A program made the translations under genes and the position numbers. Shown here in pieces: positions 8,689 through 16,447 of a DNA stretch of 64,000 nt. How positions within the stretch are numbered: the first letter of the stretch is position 1; each line of letters opens with the position of its first letter. The notes below the pieces were generated by a model. That model worked only from the letters and a program-made list of their open reading frames with translations, had not been told where the DNA came from and did not search any database. The DNA comes from Rhizobium sp. Root1334 (GTDB taxonomy: Bacteria; Pseudomonadota; Alphaproteobacteria; Rhizobiales; Rhizobiaceae): contig NZ_LMEY01000001.1 in the NCBI RefSeq assembly GCF_001426665.1, positions 440,054 through 504,053 on the forward strand, given 5' to 3'.

Positions 8689-10272
8689 ATGAATTTAACC
8701 GGAAAATTAACAGCACTGGTGCTGACGCTGACGCTGCTCAGCACGTCGGCGCTGGCGCAGGAAGCGACGACAACGCCACCTGACGCCGGAAAGCCGAATA
8801 TTCTCGTGATCTTCGGCGATGACATCGGACAGACGAACCTGTCCACATACAGCTTTGGCCTGATGGGCTACACCACGCCCAACATCGACCGGATCGCCAA
8901 CGAGGGCATGAAGTTCACAGACTATTATGCGGAACAGAGTTGCACCGCGGGCCGCTCCACCTTCCTGACCGGGCAGGCAACATTGCGCACCGGCCTTTCC
9001 AAGGTCGGTCTGCCCGGTGCCGATGTCGGCCTGCAGGCGTCTGATATGACGATCGCCTCCGCCCTCAAGGATCAGGGTTACGCAACCGGCCAGTTCGGCA
9101 AGAACCATCTTGGCGACCGCGATGAATTCCTGCCGACGGCACACGGCTTCGACGAATTCTTCGGCAACCTCTATCACCTGAATGCCGAGGAAGAGCCGGA
9201 AAACTTCAACTATCCGCAGGACCCCGAGTTCCGCAAGAAGTTCGGCCCCCGTGGCGTCATCAAGTCAAAGGCCGACGGCAAGATCGAGGATACCGGCCCG
9301 CTGACGAAAAAGCGCATGGAGACCGTGGATGACGAGACATCGGCCGCCGCGATCGACTTCATCGACCGTCAGGTAAAGGCCAAGAAGCCGTTCTTCACCT
9401 GGATGAACACCACCCGCATGCACTTCCGCACCCATGTCCGTGCGGAAAATCGCAGCAAACCGGGCCTGACTGCCCTGACCGAATATGCCGACGGCATGAT
9501 CGAGACCGACAAGCTCATCGGCACGATCCTCAACAAGATTGATGATCTCGGCATTTCCGATAACACCATCGTCATCTACACGACGGACAACGGCCCGCAC
9601 CAGAATTCCTGGCCGGATGCCGGTACAACGGCGTTCCGCAGTGAGAAGAACACCAACTGGGAAGGTGCTTTCCGCGTTCCGGCGCTGATCCGCTGGCCCG
9701 GCCACATCAAGCCCAACTCGATTGCCACCGGCATGTTCTCGGGCCTTGACTGGCTGCCGACCCTTCTGGCCGCTGCCGGCGATACCGACATCAAGGATCG
9801 CCTTCTCAAAGGCACAACGGTTGCCGGAAAGCAGTACAAGAACCATCTCGATGGCTATAACCAGCTCGACTATCTGACCGGCAAAACCGATCAGAGCGCG
9901 CGCAAGGAGTTCTTCTATTTCAACGACGATGGCGACATGGTGGCCATGCGTTATGAAAACTGGAAAATCGTCTTTTCCGAACAGCGCGCGACCGGAACCC
10001 TGCGGATTTGGGCAGAACCGTTCACACAGCTTCGTGTTCCCAAGATATTCGATCTCCGCTCCGACCCCTATGAACGCGCCGACATAACCTCGAACGTCTA
10101 CTATGATTGGGTGCTCGATCGTGCCTATCTGCTGGTCCCGGCGCAGGCATTGGCTGGCCAGTTCCTTGGTACGTTCAAGGACTATCCGCCAGCCCAACGT
10201 GCAGCAAGCTTCTCCATCGACCAGATCCAGGAAACGATGAAAAAGTCATTCGATTCCATGGCTGCACAGTAA
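8689..10272 (+). CDS. Secreted sulfatase (arylsulfatase-like)
   Basis: A 527-residue type I sulfatase (alkaline phosphatase superfamily) that hydrolyses sulfate esters. A signal peptide is clear (residues 1-23, cut after ALA), so it acts in the periplasm or outside. Metal-binding Asp44-Asp45 (IFGDDIG) and GKNHLGDR are present. The formylglycine motif is CTAGR at Cys85-Arg89, where Ala replaces the usual Pro of CxPxR; this variant occurs in a subset of annotated sulfatases. The frame stays open upstream into the insertion sequence, but GGAGG at 8676-8680 and the signal peptide fix the start at 8689. The natural substrate cannot be inferred. A maturation factor gene is not adjacent. Confidence 0.92.
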   Translation: MNLTGKLTALVLTLTLLSTSALAQEATTTPPDAGKPNILVIFGDDIGQTNLSTYSFGLMGYTTPNIDRIANEGMKFTDYYAEQSCTAGRSTFLTGQATLRTGLSKVGLPGADVGLQASDMTIASALKDQGYATGQFGKNHLGDRDEFLPTAHGFDEFFGNLYHLNAEEEPENFNYPQDPEFRKKFGPRGVIKSKADGKIEDTGPLTKKRMETVDDETSAAAIDFIDRQVKAKKPFFTWMNTTRMHFRTHVRAENRSKPGLTALTEYADGMIETDKLIGTILNKIDDLGISDNTIVIYTTDNGPHQNSWPDAGTTAFRSEKNTNWEGAFRVPALIRWPGHIKPNSIATGMFSGLDWLPTLLAAAGDTDIKDRLLKGTTVAGKQYKNHLDGYNQLDYLTGKTDQSARKEFFYFNDDGDMVAMRYENWKIVFSEQRATGTLRIWAEPFTQLRVPKIFDLRSDPYERADITSNVYYDWVLDRAYLLVPAQALAGQFLGTFKDYPPAQRAASFSIDQIQETMKKSFDSMAAQ

Positions 10273-10288
10273 CCGTCACTAAGATTGC

Positions 10289-10315
10289 TTGCCGGCTCGC
10301 GATCTGAGCCGGCAA
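10289..10315 (+). terminator. Hairpin after the sulfatase gene
   Basis: TTGCCGGCTC and GAGCCGGCAA form a perfect 10-bp stem with a 7-base loop, 16 bases after the stop. No T-run follows, so termination strength is uncertain. Confidence 0.55.
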
Positions 10316-10347
10316 CGCTCAATGGCAGAAAATATGCCCGGACCTCA

Positions 10348-10384
10348 GGGGGATATGAAAGGCGCAACGTCGCTCATATCCCCC
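10348..10384. terminator. Second hairpin between convergent genes
   Basis: GGGGGATATGA and TCATATCCCCC form a perfect 11-bp stem with a 15-base loop. It lies between the convergent sulfatase and metallopeptidase genes and could stop transcripts from either side. Confidence 0.45.
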
Positions 10385-10485
10385 TCATTGTTGTCCCCCT
10401 CCGGCGCAGCGCAGCCGAAAGGCTCGCCTCAAACGACGGCCTTCGCATCCTCCGGATAACCGCCGTCTGCCCGCCGGCAGAGTTC

Positions 10486-11562
10486 CTACGGCCCGTACGC
10501 CGCCCCTGCCCGCCGGATCAGCCGATTGATGAAATCGAGTTTTTGCACCACCGGCGCCGACAGCACGAAGGGGTAGCTGTCAGGCTGGCCCATGCTGCGC
10601 TGGATGCTGTTCAGGGCCACGCTGAGGGGTATCCAGGCATCCACGAGTGTTTGCGCGTCCACGGCCCCATAAGGATCGAAATCGACTTCTGCCGCCATTT
10701 CCTCGTGGCGGCGCGGTTCGGTCGTCAGGCCGAACGAGCGAGCGGTTTCCAGCGTATCGACGATGTGGAAGAAATGCGCCCAGCATTCGGCAAAATCCTC
10801 GGCCGGATGGGCGCTGGCATAGGTGCTGATGAAACTGGCCTGCCAGCCGGCTGATGGGCCTTGTTCGTAGTTTCGCTTCAGAGCCTCGGCATAGTCCTCC
10901 CGCTCGTCGCCGAACAGCGTCCTTGCTTCAGCAAGCGTCTGGTCGTCACGGACCAGCTGCGCCCAATAGAAATGGCCGATCTCATGGCGGAAATGGCCAA
11001 GCAGCGTCCGGTAGGGCTCGTTCATCGATACGCGCACGCTTTCCCGCGTCACATCATTGGCCTCGGCCGCCCGCAGGCTGATGAGGCCGTCCTCATGACC
11101 GGTCATGGCGGGGACGATATTACCGTTGGCATCCACTTCATCAGCGAGAAAATCAAAAACCAGGCCGCCTTGCGGATCGGCATCGCGGCCGGGACGCGGC
11201 AGGTTCCAGCGCAGCAGAGAATAGAACAGATGGCGTTGAGCCTGGCCAATCTTCTGCCAACGCGCGAGGCCTTCCGGATTGTCTGTGACCGGCACGATGC
11301 GGTTATAGCGGCAGGCCTGGCAATAGACGTGATCGTCATTTGTCGAGATCAGCCAGTTGCAGATATCGTCAGCCGCATTGGCGCAGAAGCGGACATCTGC
11401 CACCGAGCGAGAGGATGCCTGCCACAAGCCATCTCCCGCCGAAGTGAGCGCCTGGACCGACATGGCGTCGGGCAGGAAACCGAGTTGCGAGCCGCAATTG
11501 ATGCAGACGCGATTGTCGAAATGAACGGGATTACCGCAGGTGCCGCATTCGTAAAGTCTCAT
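10486..11562 (-). CDS. Zinc-ribbon metallopeptidase (putative zinc-binding peptidase family)
   Basis: 358 residues. The N-terminus is a zinc ribbon (Cys6, Cys9, Cys20, Cys23), with a second set of paired cysteines (Cys60, Cys68, Cys81, Cys84) that could form another metal site. A gluzincin-type HEIGH motif (His193, Glu194, His197) follows, with a likely downstream acidic ligand in EDFAECWAHFFH. This arrangement fits the uncharacterised 'putative zinc-binding metallopeptidase' family; no substrate is known. There is no signal peptide. ATG 11562 is chosen over a TTG at 11583, because the ribbon begins directly after it. It is convergent with the sulfatase gene. Confidence 0.85.
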   Translation of the reverse strand: MRLYECGTCGNPVHFDNRVCINCGSQLGFLPDAMSVQALTSAGDGLWQASSRSVADVRFCANAADDICNWLISTNDDHVYCQACRYNRIVPVTDNPEGLARWQKIGQAQRHLFYSLLRWNLPRPGRDADPQGGLVFDFLADEVDANGNIVPAMTGHEDGLISLRAAEANDVTRESVRVSMNEPYRTLLGHFRHEIGHFYWAQLVRDDQTLAEARTLFGDEREDYAEALKRNYEQGPSAGWQASFISTYASAHPAEDFAECWAHFFHIVDTLETARSFGLTTEPRRHEEMAAEVDFDPYGAVDAQTLVDAWIPLSVALNSIQRSMGQPDSYPFVLSAPVVQKLDFINRLIRRAGAAYGP

Positions 11563-11750
11563 GGCTCGCCCGAATTCTGCCAAGGGAAGGGATGTTCAAT
11601 GACTTGTCTCACAGAGAAATGCCCGCTGGCACAAGGCACAGCGGGCATCGGCGCTGAAATCTTCCATCCAGTTGAACCCGTCAGGACAGTCGATTCGCGC
11701 ACTCTGGAGCCACCGCCATCGCTTATGCCGATAGCGGTGGCAAACTGTGA

Positions 11751-11942
11751 CTACATGCGATCAACGGCACCCTTGACGGCGTCCTTGGCCTTGCCGGTGG
11801 CCGTTTGGACCTTTCCCTTGATTTCCTGCCCCTTGCCTTCAGCCTGCAGTTTTTCGCTGCCGGTTGCCTTGCCAGCAGCCTGCTTGACCTTGCCTGCGGC
11901 CTGATTGGCGGCGCCGGAAATCTTGTCGGAAGTGCTACCCAT
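11751..11942 (-). CDS. CsbD family stress protein
   Basis: A 63-residue, strongly hydrophilic, Lys/Ala/Gly-rich protein with the repeating [12 protein letters not shown] pattern of the CsbD family, small proteins often induced under general stress and of unknown biochemical role. GGAGA lies 6 bases before the ATG. It reads leftward and is probably monocistronic, with about 190 bases to the next gene on that side. Confidence 0.9.
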   Translation of the reverse strand: MGSTSDKISGAANQAAGKVKQAAGKATGSEKLQAEGKGQEIKGKVQTATGKAKDAVKGAVDRM

Positions 11943-12060
11943 GAACAGTCTCCTTGAGAGGTTGAGGATAGGAACAAAGAGTCCTGTCCTTGCGACTGGA
12001 AAACGGGGCGCGGCTGAAATTGTTCCGGCGCAACATCAGAAAGAGGGAAAATAGATTTGT

Positions 12061-12663
12061 CTATGCGTGACCGGCATCGACCGAGAGCATCGCCGGCGCA
12101 ACGCCCATCAATGCCAGCGCCCGGTCGTATTTATCGCCGAGGTCGCGATCGAAGATCAGCTCTTCACTGGCCGGGCAATTCAGCCAGCCATTGTTGGCGA
12201 TCTCGTTTTCGAGCTGGCCGGCGCCCCAGCCGGCATAACCGAGCATCATCATCGCCTTTTCAGGCCCCTCGCCGCGCGAAATGGCGCGCACGATATCGAG
12301 CGTTGCGGTCAGGCAGATGTCGTCATTGACGGGAATACTGGATTCGCTGAGGTAATCATCCGAATGCAGCACAAAGCCGCGTCCGGTTTCGACCGGACCA
12401 CCGGTCTGGATCTGGAAGTCGCGGGTGACGCCGGGTAGCCGGATCGCCTGATCCTGATCGATGATATGCAGATGCAGAAGAACATCCGGGAATGTCAGTT
12501 GCTGCGGCCGGTTAAGCACGAATCCCATCGCACCATCCTCCGAATGGGCGCAGACAAAAATGACCGTGCGGGAAAAGTTGCTGTCGAACATGCCTGGCAT
12601 GGCGATCAGGAACTGACCGTCCAATATTCCGCGTTCGCGTTTCTTCTGAAACGTTGCCATCAT
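12061..12663 (-). CDS. YqgE/AlgH family protein
   Basis: A 200-residue member of the YqgE/AlgH (UPF0301) family. The hallmarks are [10 protein letters not shown] near the N-terminus, [23 protein letters not shown] and [14 protein letters not shown]. The family is widespread in proteobacteria, has a known fold and no settled function; the old AlgH transcription-factor label is not supported by a DNA-binding motif here. GAGAGG lies 8 bases before the ATG at 12663. It is divergent from the DsbD-like gene. Confidence 0.93.
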   Translation of the reverse strand: MMATFQKKRERGILDGQFLIAMPGMFDSNFSRTVIFVCAHSEDGAMGFVLNRPQQLTFPDVLLHLHIIDQDQAIRLPGVTRDFQIQTGGPVETGRGFVLHSDDYLSESSIPVNDDICLTATLDIVRAISRGEGPEKAMMMLGYAGWGAGQLENEIANNGWLNCPASEELIFDRDLGDKYDRALALMGVAPAMLSVDAGHA

Positions 12664-12830
12664 GGTCTTAGCCTCTCAACTCAGGTTCAAATGAAAAGCG
12701 TTTCCACCCTGGTCTGTTGTTTTGAAGATTTCTACCGGCCCTCGAAGCCGCGTGACATCAAGAGAAAATGATCGCGGGGTGAAAGCCTACATCTTTCAAC
12801 CCTGCCCCAAAACCGATAAGCCTCAGCATC

Positions 12831-13670
12831 ATGAAACATCATCGCCTCCTAGAGAATGTGCCTCATTTGGCTGCGCTGGCAACCCTTTCAGCGTATTTTT
12901 TTATCGCCCCTGCCGCCAACGCCGCGCAGAGCGAATGGGTGCAGTCGGAGGGTGGCGCTGTCCGCATCGTTGCCGACAGACCCGAGCCGGACGGAACAAT
13001 CCCGGCCATTCTCGATATCCGGTTGAAACCCGGCTGGAAGACCTATTGGGTCGAGCCCGGCGCCAGTGGCATCCCACCACAGATCACCGTCGATCCACAG
13101 GACGGCATCTCTTTTTCCGGGCTACGCTTTCCCGCTCCGAAGGCCTTTCACGACGGGATTGCAAGCTATACCGGCTACGACCGTTCAGTCGCGTTTCCGT
13201 TGTCGCTAAAGCGCGAAAAGAGCGGAGACCTCAACCTGAAAGCCTCGGTTTTCCTCGGTATCTGCAAGGATATCTGCATTCCGGTTCAGGCCGATATCCA
13301 TCTTTCCCTGCCGGAAGGGCTTGCGGAAAACCCGCTCGACCGGGCGCGGATCGACGACGCGGTCGCAGCCCTGCCGATGCAGCCATCCGGCGCGTTCAGA
13401 GTGACGGGCGCCTCCTTCGATGCCGCTGAAAAACGCCTGCACCTGTCGCTGCAAACGCCAGTGGCAGCAAAACCGGCGGAGTTTTTCCTGTCCGGTCCTC
13501 CCGGTTTCAGTTTTGGCAAGGCGGAGAATGTCACGGTGGAAAACGGTAAGGTCACCGCGGAGATTCCGGTACGCGTTCCGGCAAAGGGCGGCGCTTTGAA
13601 AAGTGGTACGGTCATGCTTGTTGCCCGGTCCGGCGACCAGAGCATGGAAACCCCGCTTGCCTTTGACTGA
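12831..13670 (+). CDS. Periplasmic DsbD-alpha-like thiol-disulfide protein
   Basis: 279 residues with a signal peptide (about 1-31, ending ANAA) and one domain like the N-terminal alpha domain of DsbD. The cysteine pair of that domain is GICKDIC (Cys145, Cys149). The membrane and C-terminal thioredoxin domains of full DsbD are absent, so it probably works as a stand-alone periplasmic thiol carrier or chaperone, receiving electrons from another membrane protein not in the window. The start ATG has only a weak ribosome site. It precedes a peroxiredoxin gene by 80 bases, a sensible redox pairing. Confidence 0.85.
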   Translation: MKHHRLLENVPHLAALATLSAYFFIAPAANAAQSEWVQSEGGAVRIVADRPEPDGTIPAILDIRLKPGWKTYWVEPGASGIPPQITVDPQDGISFSGLRFPAPKAFHDGIASYTGYDRSVAFPLSLKREKSGDLNLKASVFLGICKDICIPVQADIHLSLPEGLAENPLDRARIDDAVAALPMQPSGAFRVTGASFDAAEKRLHLSLQTPVAAKPAEFFLSGPPGFSFGKAENVTVENGKVTAEIPVRVPAKGGALKSGTVMLVARSGDQSMETPLAFD

Positions 13671-13750
13671 ACCAAATCTATATTCCCATCCGATCCCTGC
13701 TGAGCCGCGATGCTCACGCTTTCCCCAAACGACCTCAAGGAGTTAAGACC

Positions 13751-14236
13751 GTGACCATTTCCGTCGGAGACAAGCTGCCAGCCGCCACCTTCAAGGAAAA
13801 GACCGCCGATGGCCCGGTCGAAATTACCACAGACCAGCTGTTTGCCGGAAAGAAGGTCGTTCTGTTCGCCGTTCCCGGCGCCTTCACGCCAACCTGCTCG
13901 CTCAACCATCTGCCGGGCTATCTTGAAAACCGCGATGCGATCCTTGCCCGCGGCGTCGACGATATCGCTGTTGTTGCGGTCAACGACCTGCACGTGATGG
14001 GCGCCTGGGCAACCCAATCGGGCGGCATGGGCAAGATCCACTTTCTCTCCGACTGGAACGCCGCCTTCACCAAGGCGCTCGGCATGGATATCGACCTCTC
14101 CGCCGGTACGCTCGGCCTGCGCTCGAAGCGTTATTCGATGCTGGTGGAAGACGGCGTGGTCAAGACGCTGAATGTTGAAGAGAGCCCTGGCCAGGCGACT
14201 GTTTCGGCCGCTGCGGCGATGCTCGAGCAGATCTGA
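13751..14236 (+). CDS. Peroxiredoxin, Prx5/PrxII type
   Basis: A 161-residue thiol peroxidase of the Prx5 subgroup, reducing hydrogen peroxide and organic peroxides at the peroxidatic Cys49 in PGAFTPTCS. The conserved Arg of the active site is in LRSKRYSM. It starts with GTG; AAGGAG at 13737-13742 sits 8 bases upstream. Prx5 enzymes usually draw on glutaredoxin/glutathione or thioredoxin for reduction. A bidirectional-looking hairpin terminator follows at 14270. Confidence 0.95.
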   Translation: MTISVGDKLPAATFKEKTADGPVEITTDQLFAGKKVVLFAVPGAFTPTCSLNHLPGYLENRDAILARGVDDIAVVAVNDLHVMGAWATQSGGMGKIHFLSDWNAAFTKALGMDIDLSAGTLGLRSKRYSMLVEDGVVKTLNVEESPGQATVSAAAAMLEQI

Positions 14237-14269
14237 GCGAAAGCCAGCCAAATAACAGATAGCGACCAG

Positions 14270-14303
14270 AAAGCCCGCCTGTTGGAACACATGCGGGCTT
14301 TTG
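14270..14303 (+). terminator. Rho-independent terminator after the peroxiredoxin
   Basis: AAAGCCCGC pairs with GCGGGCTTT around a loop of about 14 bases and is followed by TTG. It also faces the convergent SRPBCC gene and may serve both. Confidence 0.7.
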
Positions 14304-14314
14304 TATACCCTCCG

Positions 14315-14794
14315 CTACTTCACGCGATGCTCAACGAGCCGCGCAAGTTGCCCGATAACAGTTCCCCAGCCGTCGAAGAAACCCGCCTCCTCATGCATGT
14401 TCCGGTCGGCATTGCTCTTGTGCATGACATGGGCGTGGTAATCGGTGCCTTCCGGGTGATCGGTGAGCGTGATGACCGCCGTCATGAAGGGTTGTTCGGC
14501 AGGACGCCAGCCACCGGTCAGCGCATTGGTGAAGACGATTTTCCGGCCTTCTTCGACAGCAAGAAAACAGGCATCCAGATGCGGCTGGAACGCGCCGCCA
14601 TTTTCGCTGATCCGCGTCTTGAACGTGCCGCCCGGGCGCAACTCCATTTCAGCGACCTTACAGCGGGCAGGTTCCGGAACCCACCATTTTTCGAAGCGAG
14701 CCGGATCAGTCCAGGCGCTCCAGATCAGCGATCGCGGTGCCTTGATTATGCGCGAAATCGTCAGATCGAGTTCGGGATTGGGTGATGCGGTCAT
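14315..14794 (-). CDS. SRPBCC (AHSA1-like) protein
   Basis: 159 residues of the START-like Aha1/SRPBCC fold: ISRIIKAPRSLIWSAWTDP near the N-terminus, WWVPEP, and the closing helix GFFDGWGTVIGQLARLVE. These proteins bind hydrophobic ligands; the ligand here is unknown. GGAGA lies 6 bases before the ATG at 14794. It starts only 2 bases after the ArsR stop, so the two are co-translated. ArsR plus SRPBCC operons are common, and the regulator probably controls both. Confidence 0.9.
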   Translation of the reverse strand: MTASPNPELDLTISRIIKAPRSLIWSAWTDPARFEKWWVPEPARCKVAEMELRPGGTFKTRISENGGAFQPHLDACFLAVEEGRKIVFTNALTGGWRPAEQPFMTAVITLTDHPEGTDYHAHVMHKSNADRNMHEEAGFFDGWGTVIGQLARLVEHRVK

Positions 14795-14796
14795 GA

Positions 14797-15135
14797 TCAA
14801 TCTCCTTCTGCCTGTGCCTTGGTGACGAATTGCTCGAGCCTGTCTGTGCGGCCTTCCCACAGCGAGCGCTGTTGTGACAGCCAGGCTTCCACAGCCGTGA
14901 ACTGCTGCTTCTCGATAGTGCAGGTCCGGACCCGGCCCTGCTTGTGGGTTTGGATCAGGCCGCTGCCTTCGAGAAAATGGATGTGTTTCATGAACGACGG
15001 CAGGGCCATATCGAAAGGCTCGGCAAGGTCGCTGATGCTAGCTGGTCCTGTGCCCAACCGCGCTAGAACAGCACGGCGGGTGGGGTCTGCCAGAGCCTGG
15101 AAAATGCTGTCGAGTTGACTAGAATACTGATCCAT
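14797..15135 (-). CDS. ArsR-family transcriptional regulator
   Basis: 112 residues from ATG 15135. A winged helix-turn-helix is evident: ALADPTRRAVLARL, SISDLAEPFDMALPSFMKHIHFLEGSGLI. There is no CxC-type metal site, so it belongs to the ArsR branch paired with SRPBCC proteins rather than the metal sensors. A GTG at 15150 is an alternative start (117 residues), but the predicted promoter puts the transcript start at or next to ATG 15135. A perfect 18-bp inverted repeat lies immediately upstream and is the likely autoregulatory operator. Confidence 0.9.
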   Translation of the reverse strand: MDQYSSQLDSIFQALADPTRRAVLARLGTGPASISDLAEPFDMALPSFMKHIHFLEGSGLIQTHKQGRVRTCTIEKQQFTAVEAWLSQQRSLWEGRTDRLEQFVTKAQAEGD

Positions 15136-15140
15136 AAAGC

Positions 15141-15169
15141 TAAGTATCACATCGAATTACTTAGCGCAA
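15141..15169 (-). promoter_or_regulatory. Predicted arsR promoter
   Basis: Read leftward, TTGCGC (15169-15164) and TACTTA (15146-15141) are 17 bases apart. The -10 ends 5 bases before ATG 15135, which predicts a leaderless mRNA. Both hexamers lie within or beside GCTAAGTAA half-sites. Confidence 0.5.
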
Positions 15170-15189
15170 TGGCTAAGTAATTCGATGTG
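15148..15189. promoter_or_regulatory. Perfect 18-bp inverted repeat, likely ArsR operator
   Basis: CACATCGAATTACTTAGC (15148-15165) and its exact complement (15172-15189) flank a 6-base spacer. A further GCTAAGTA copy at 15139-15146 overlaps the predicted -10. Such symmetry next to an ArsR gene points to operator function. Confidence 0.65.
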
Positions 15190-15295
15190 CCGGCAGCCTT
15201 GACTTGGACAGACATCCTGTCACGTTGAGACCGCCGCTACCTGCGGCTGCACTCGGCATTTACGCCAAGAGTTCGGGAGATTACGATGAATGCGT

Positions 15296-15581
15296 TTTGC
15301 GGATTGCAGCCCCGGCCGCCGCGCTGTTGCTGGCGGGACAGGCCGCCGCCAAAATTCCACTGATCAACGCCACCTGCCCCGGCAAGATCGAGGTTCACGC
15401 CGATCAGGGCGGGCCGGTCTATATCAACGGCAAGGAAGGCAAGCTGAAGATCTTCAACGAAAACTATTACGAGGCCAAGGGCAGTGGCGTGACAATCTCG
15501 ATCAGCATCAATCCCGATGGATCGGCCTCTGTCAGCTATACCGGCAAAGGCGGCGCCAACGGCATTTGCACGGTCAAGTGA
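15296..15581 (+). CDS. Small exported protein of unknown function, start uncertain
   Basis: About 94 residues from a TTG at 15296: a signal-peptide-like stretch (LRIAAPAAALLLAGQAAA) then a mature part with two cysteines (NATCPGKI, GICTVK) that could form a disulfide. I do not recognise the family. The start is a problem: the only good ribosome site (GGGAG, 15275-15279) leads to ATG 15286 or ATG 15290 in other frames. Read from ATG 15290 (MRFA), dropping one G near 15302 would continue straight into the signal peptide, so a single-base frameshift or a sequence error is possible. An upstream TTG at 15204 keeps the frame but has no ribosome site. Confidence 0.6.
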
Positions 15582-15598
15582 TTTCATAAAAAGGCCCC

Positions 15599-16000
15599 AT
15601 GAAACAGAGCATCGCCCTGATCGCCCTTGTCGTTCGCGACTATGACGAAGCGATCGACTTCTATGTCACCAAGCTTGGATTTGTGCTGGTTGAGGATAGC
15701 TATCAGCCGGAGCAGGACAAGCGATGGGTGGTCGTCCGCCCGCCCGGTGAAGGCAGCACATCCCTGCTCATAGCGCGCGCCTCTTCGGAGCATCAGGAAA
15801 CATTCATCGGCAACCAGGCAGGCGGCCGGGTCTCCCTGTTTCTCCAGACGGACGATTTCTGGCGGGATTACAACAAGATGATCGAGACCGGCATCCGTTT
15901 CACCCGCGAGCCGAAGGAGGCACCCTACGGCATCGTCGCCGTGTTCGAAGATCTCTACGGAACCCTGTGGGATCTGGTGCAGTTCACGGACGGCCGTTGA
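15599..16000 (+). CDS. VOC superfamily (glyoxalase/bleomycin-resistance-like) protein
   Basis: 133 residues with the beta-alpha-beta-beta-beta fold of the VOC superfamily. The start VVRDYDEAIDFYVTKLGF and the end FEDLYGTLWDLVQF are typical. Possible metal ligands are few, so it may be a binding protein or an enzyme of unknown substrate. The ATG at 15599 follows AAAAAGG by 5 bases. It is convergent with rnhA; the two stops are 3 bases apart. Confidence 0.88.
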   Translation: MKQSIALIALVVRDYDEAIDFYVTKLGFVLVEDSYQPEQDKRWVVVRPPGEGSTSLLIARASSEHQETFIGNQAGGRVSLFLQTDDFWRDYNKMIETGIRFTREPKEAPYGIVAVFEDLYGTLWDLVQFTDGR

Positions 16001-16003
16001 GCT

Positions 16004-16447
16004 TCAGCGCTTCTTCTTGAACGGCTCCATGCCCTTGCGGGCAAGCTCATCAGCGCGTTCGTTCTCCGGATGGCCTGCATGGCCCTTGACCCAGTGCCAG
16101 GTGACTTTGTGGGTCCGGTTTGCGGCATCGAGCGCCTGCCATAGTTCGCCGTTCTTCACCGGTTTCTTGTCGGCGGTCTTCCAGCCATTCTTCTTCCAGC
16201 CATGGATCCACTTCGAGATGCCGTCCATGACATATTTGCTGTCGGTGTAGAGATCGACCTCGCATGGGGTCTTCAGGCTGGTCAGCGCGGTGATCGCGGC
16301 CAGAAGCTCCATGCGGTTGTTGGTGGTTTCGGCTTCGCCGCCGCACAGGTCCTTCTCAGTCTCGCCATAGCGCAGCACAGCGCCCCAGCCGCCCGGTCCT
16401 GGATTTCCGGAGCAGGCACCATCGGTGAAGATATCGACATGTTTCAT
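16004..16447 (-). CDS. rnhA: Ribonuclease HI
   Basis: 147 residues. It cleaves RNA in RNA/DNA hybrids, removing R-loops and primers. The four acidic catalytic residues are in place: Asp9 ([12 protein letters not shown]), Glu47 (NNRMELLAA), Asp69 (LYTDSKYV) and Asp133 (NERADELA), with His123 in the flexible loop. The ATG at 16447 overlaps the TGA of thrB (ATGA), so it is translationally coupled to thrB. Confidence 0.97.
   Translation of the reverse strand: MKHVDIFTDGACSGNPGPGGWGAVLRYGETEKDLCGGEAETTNNRMELLAAITALTSLKTPCEVDLYTDSKYVMDGISKWIHGWKKNGWKTADKKPVKNGELWQALDAANRTHKVTWHWVKGHAGHPENERADELARKGMEPFKKKR

Noticed and set aside
10285-10854. A 189-codon plus-strand frame after the sulfatase gene.
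   Set aside because: It overlaps the metallopeptidase gene antisense and shows no family pattern.
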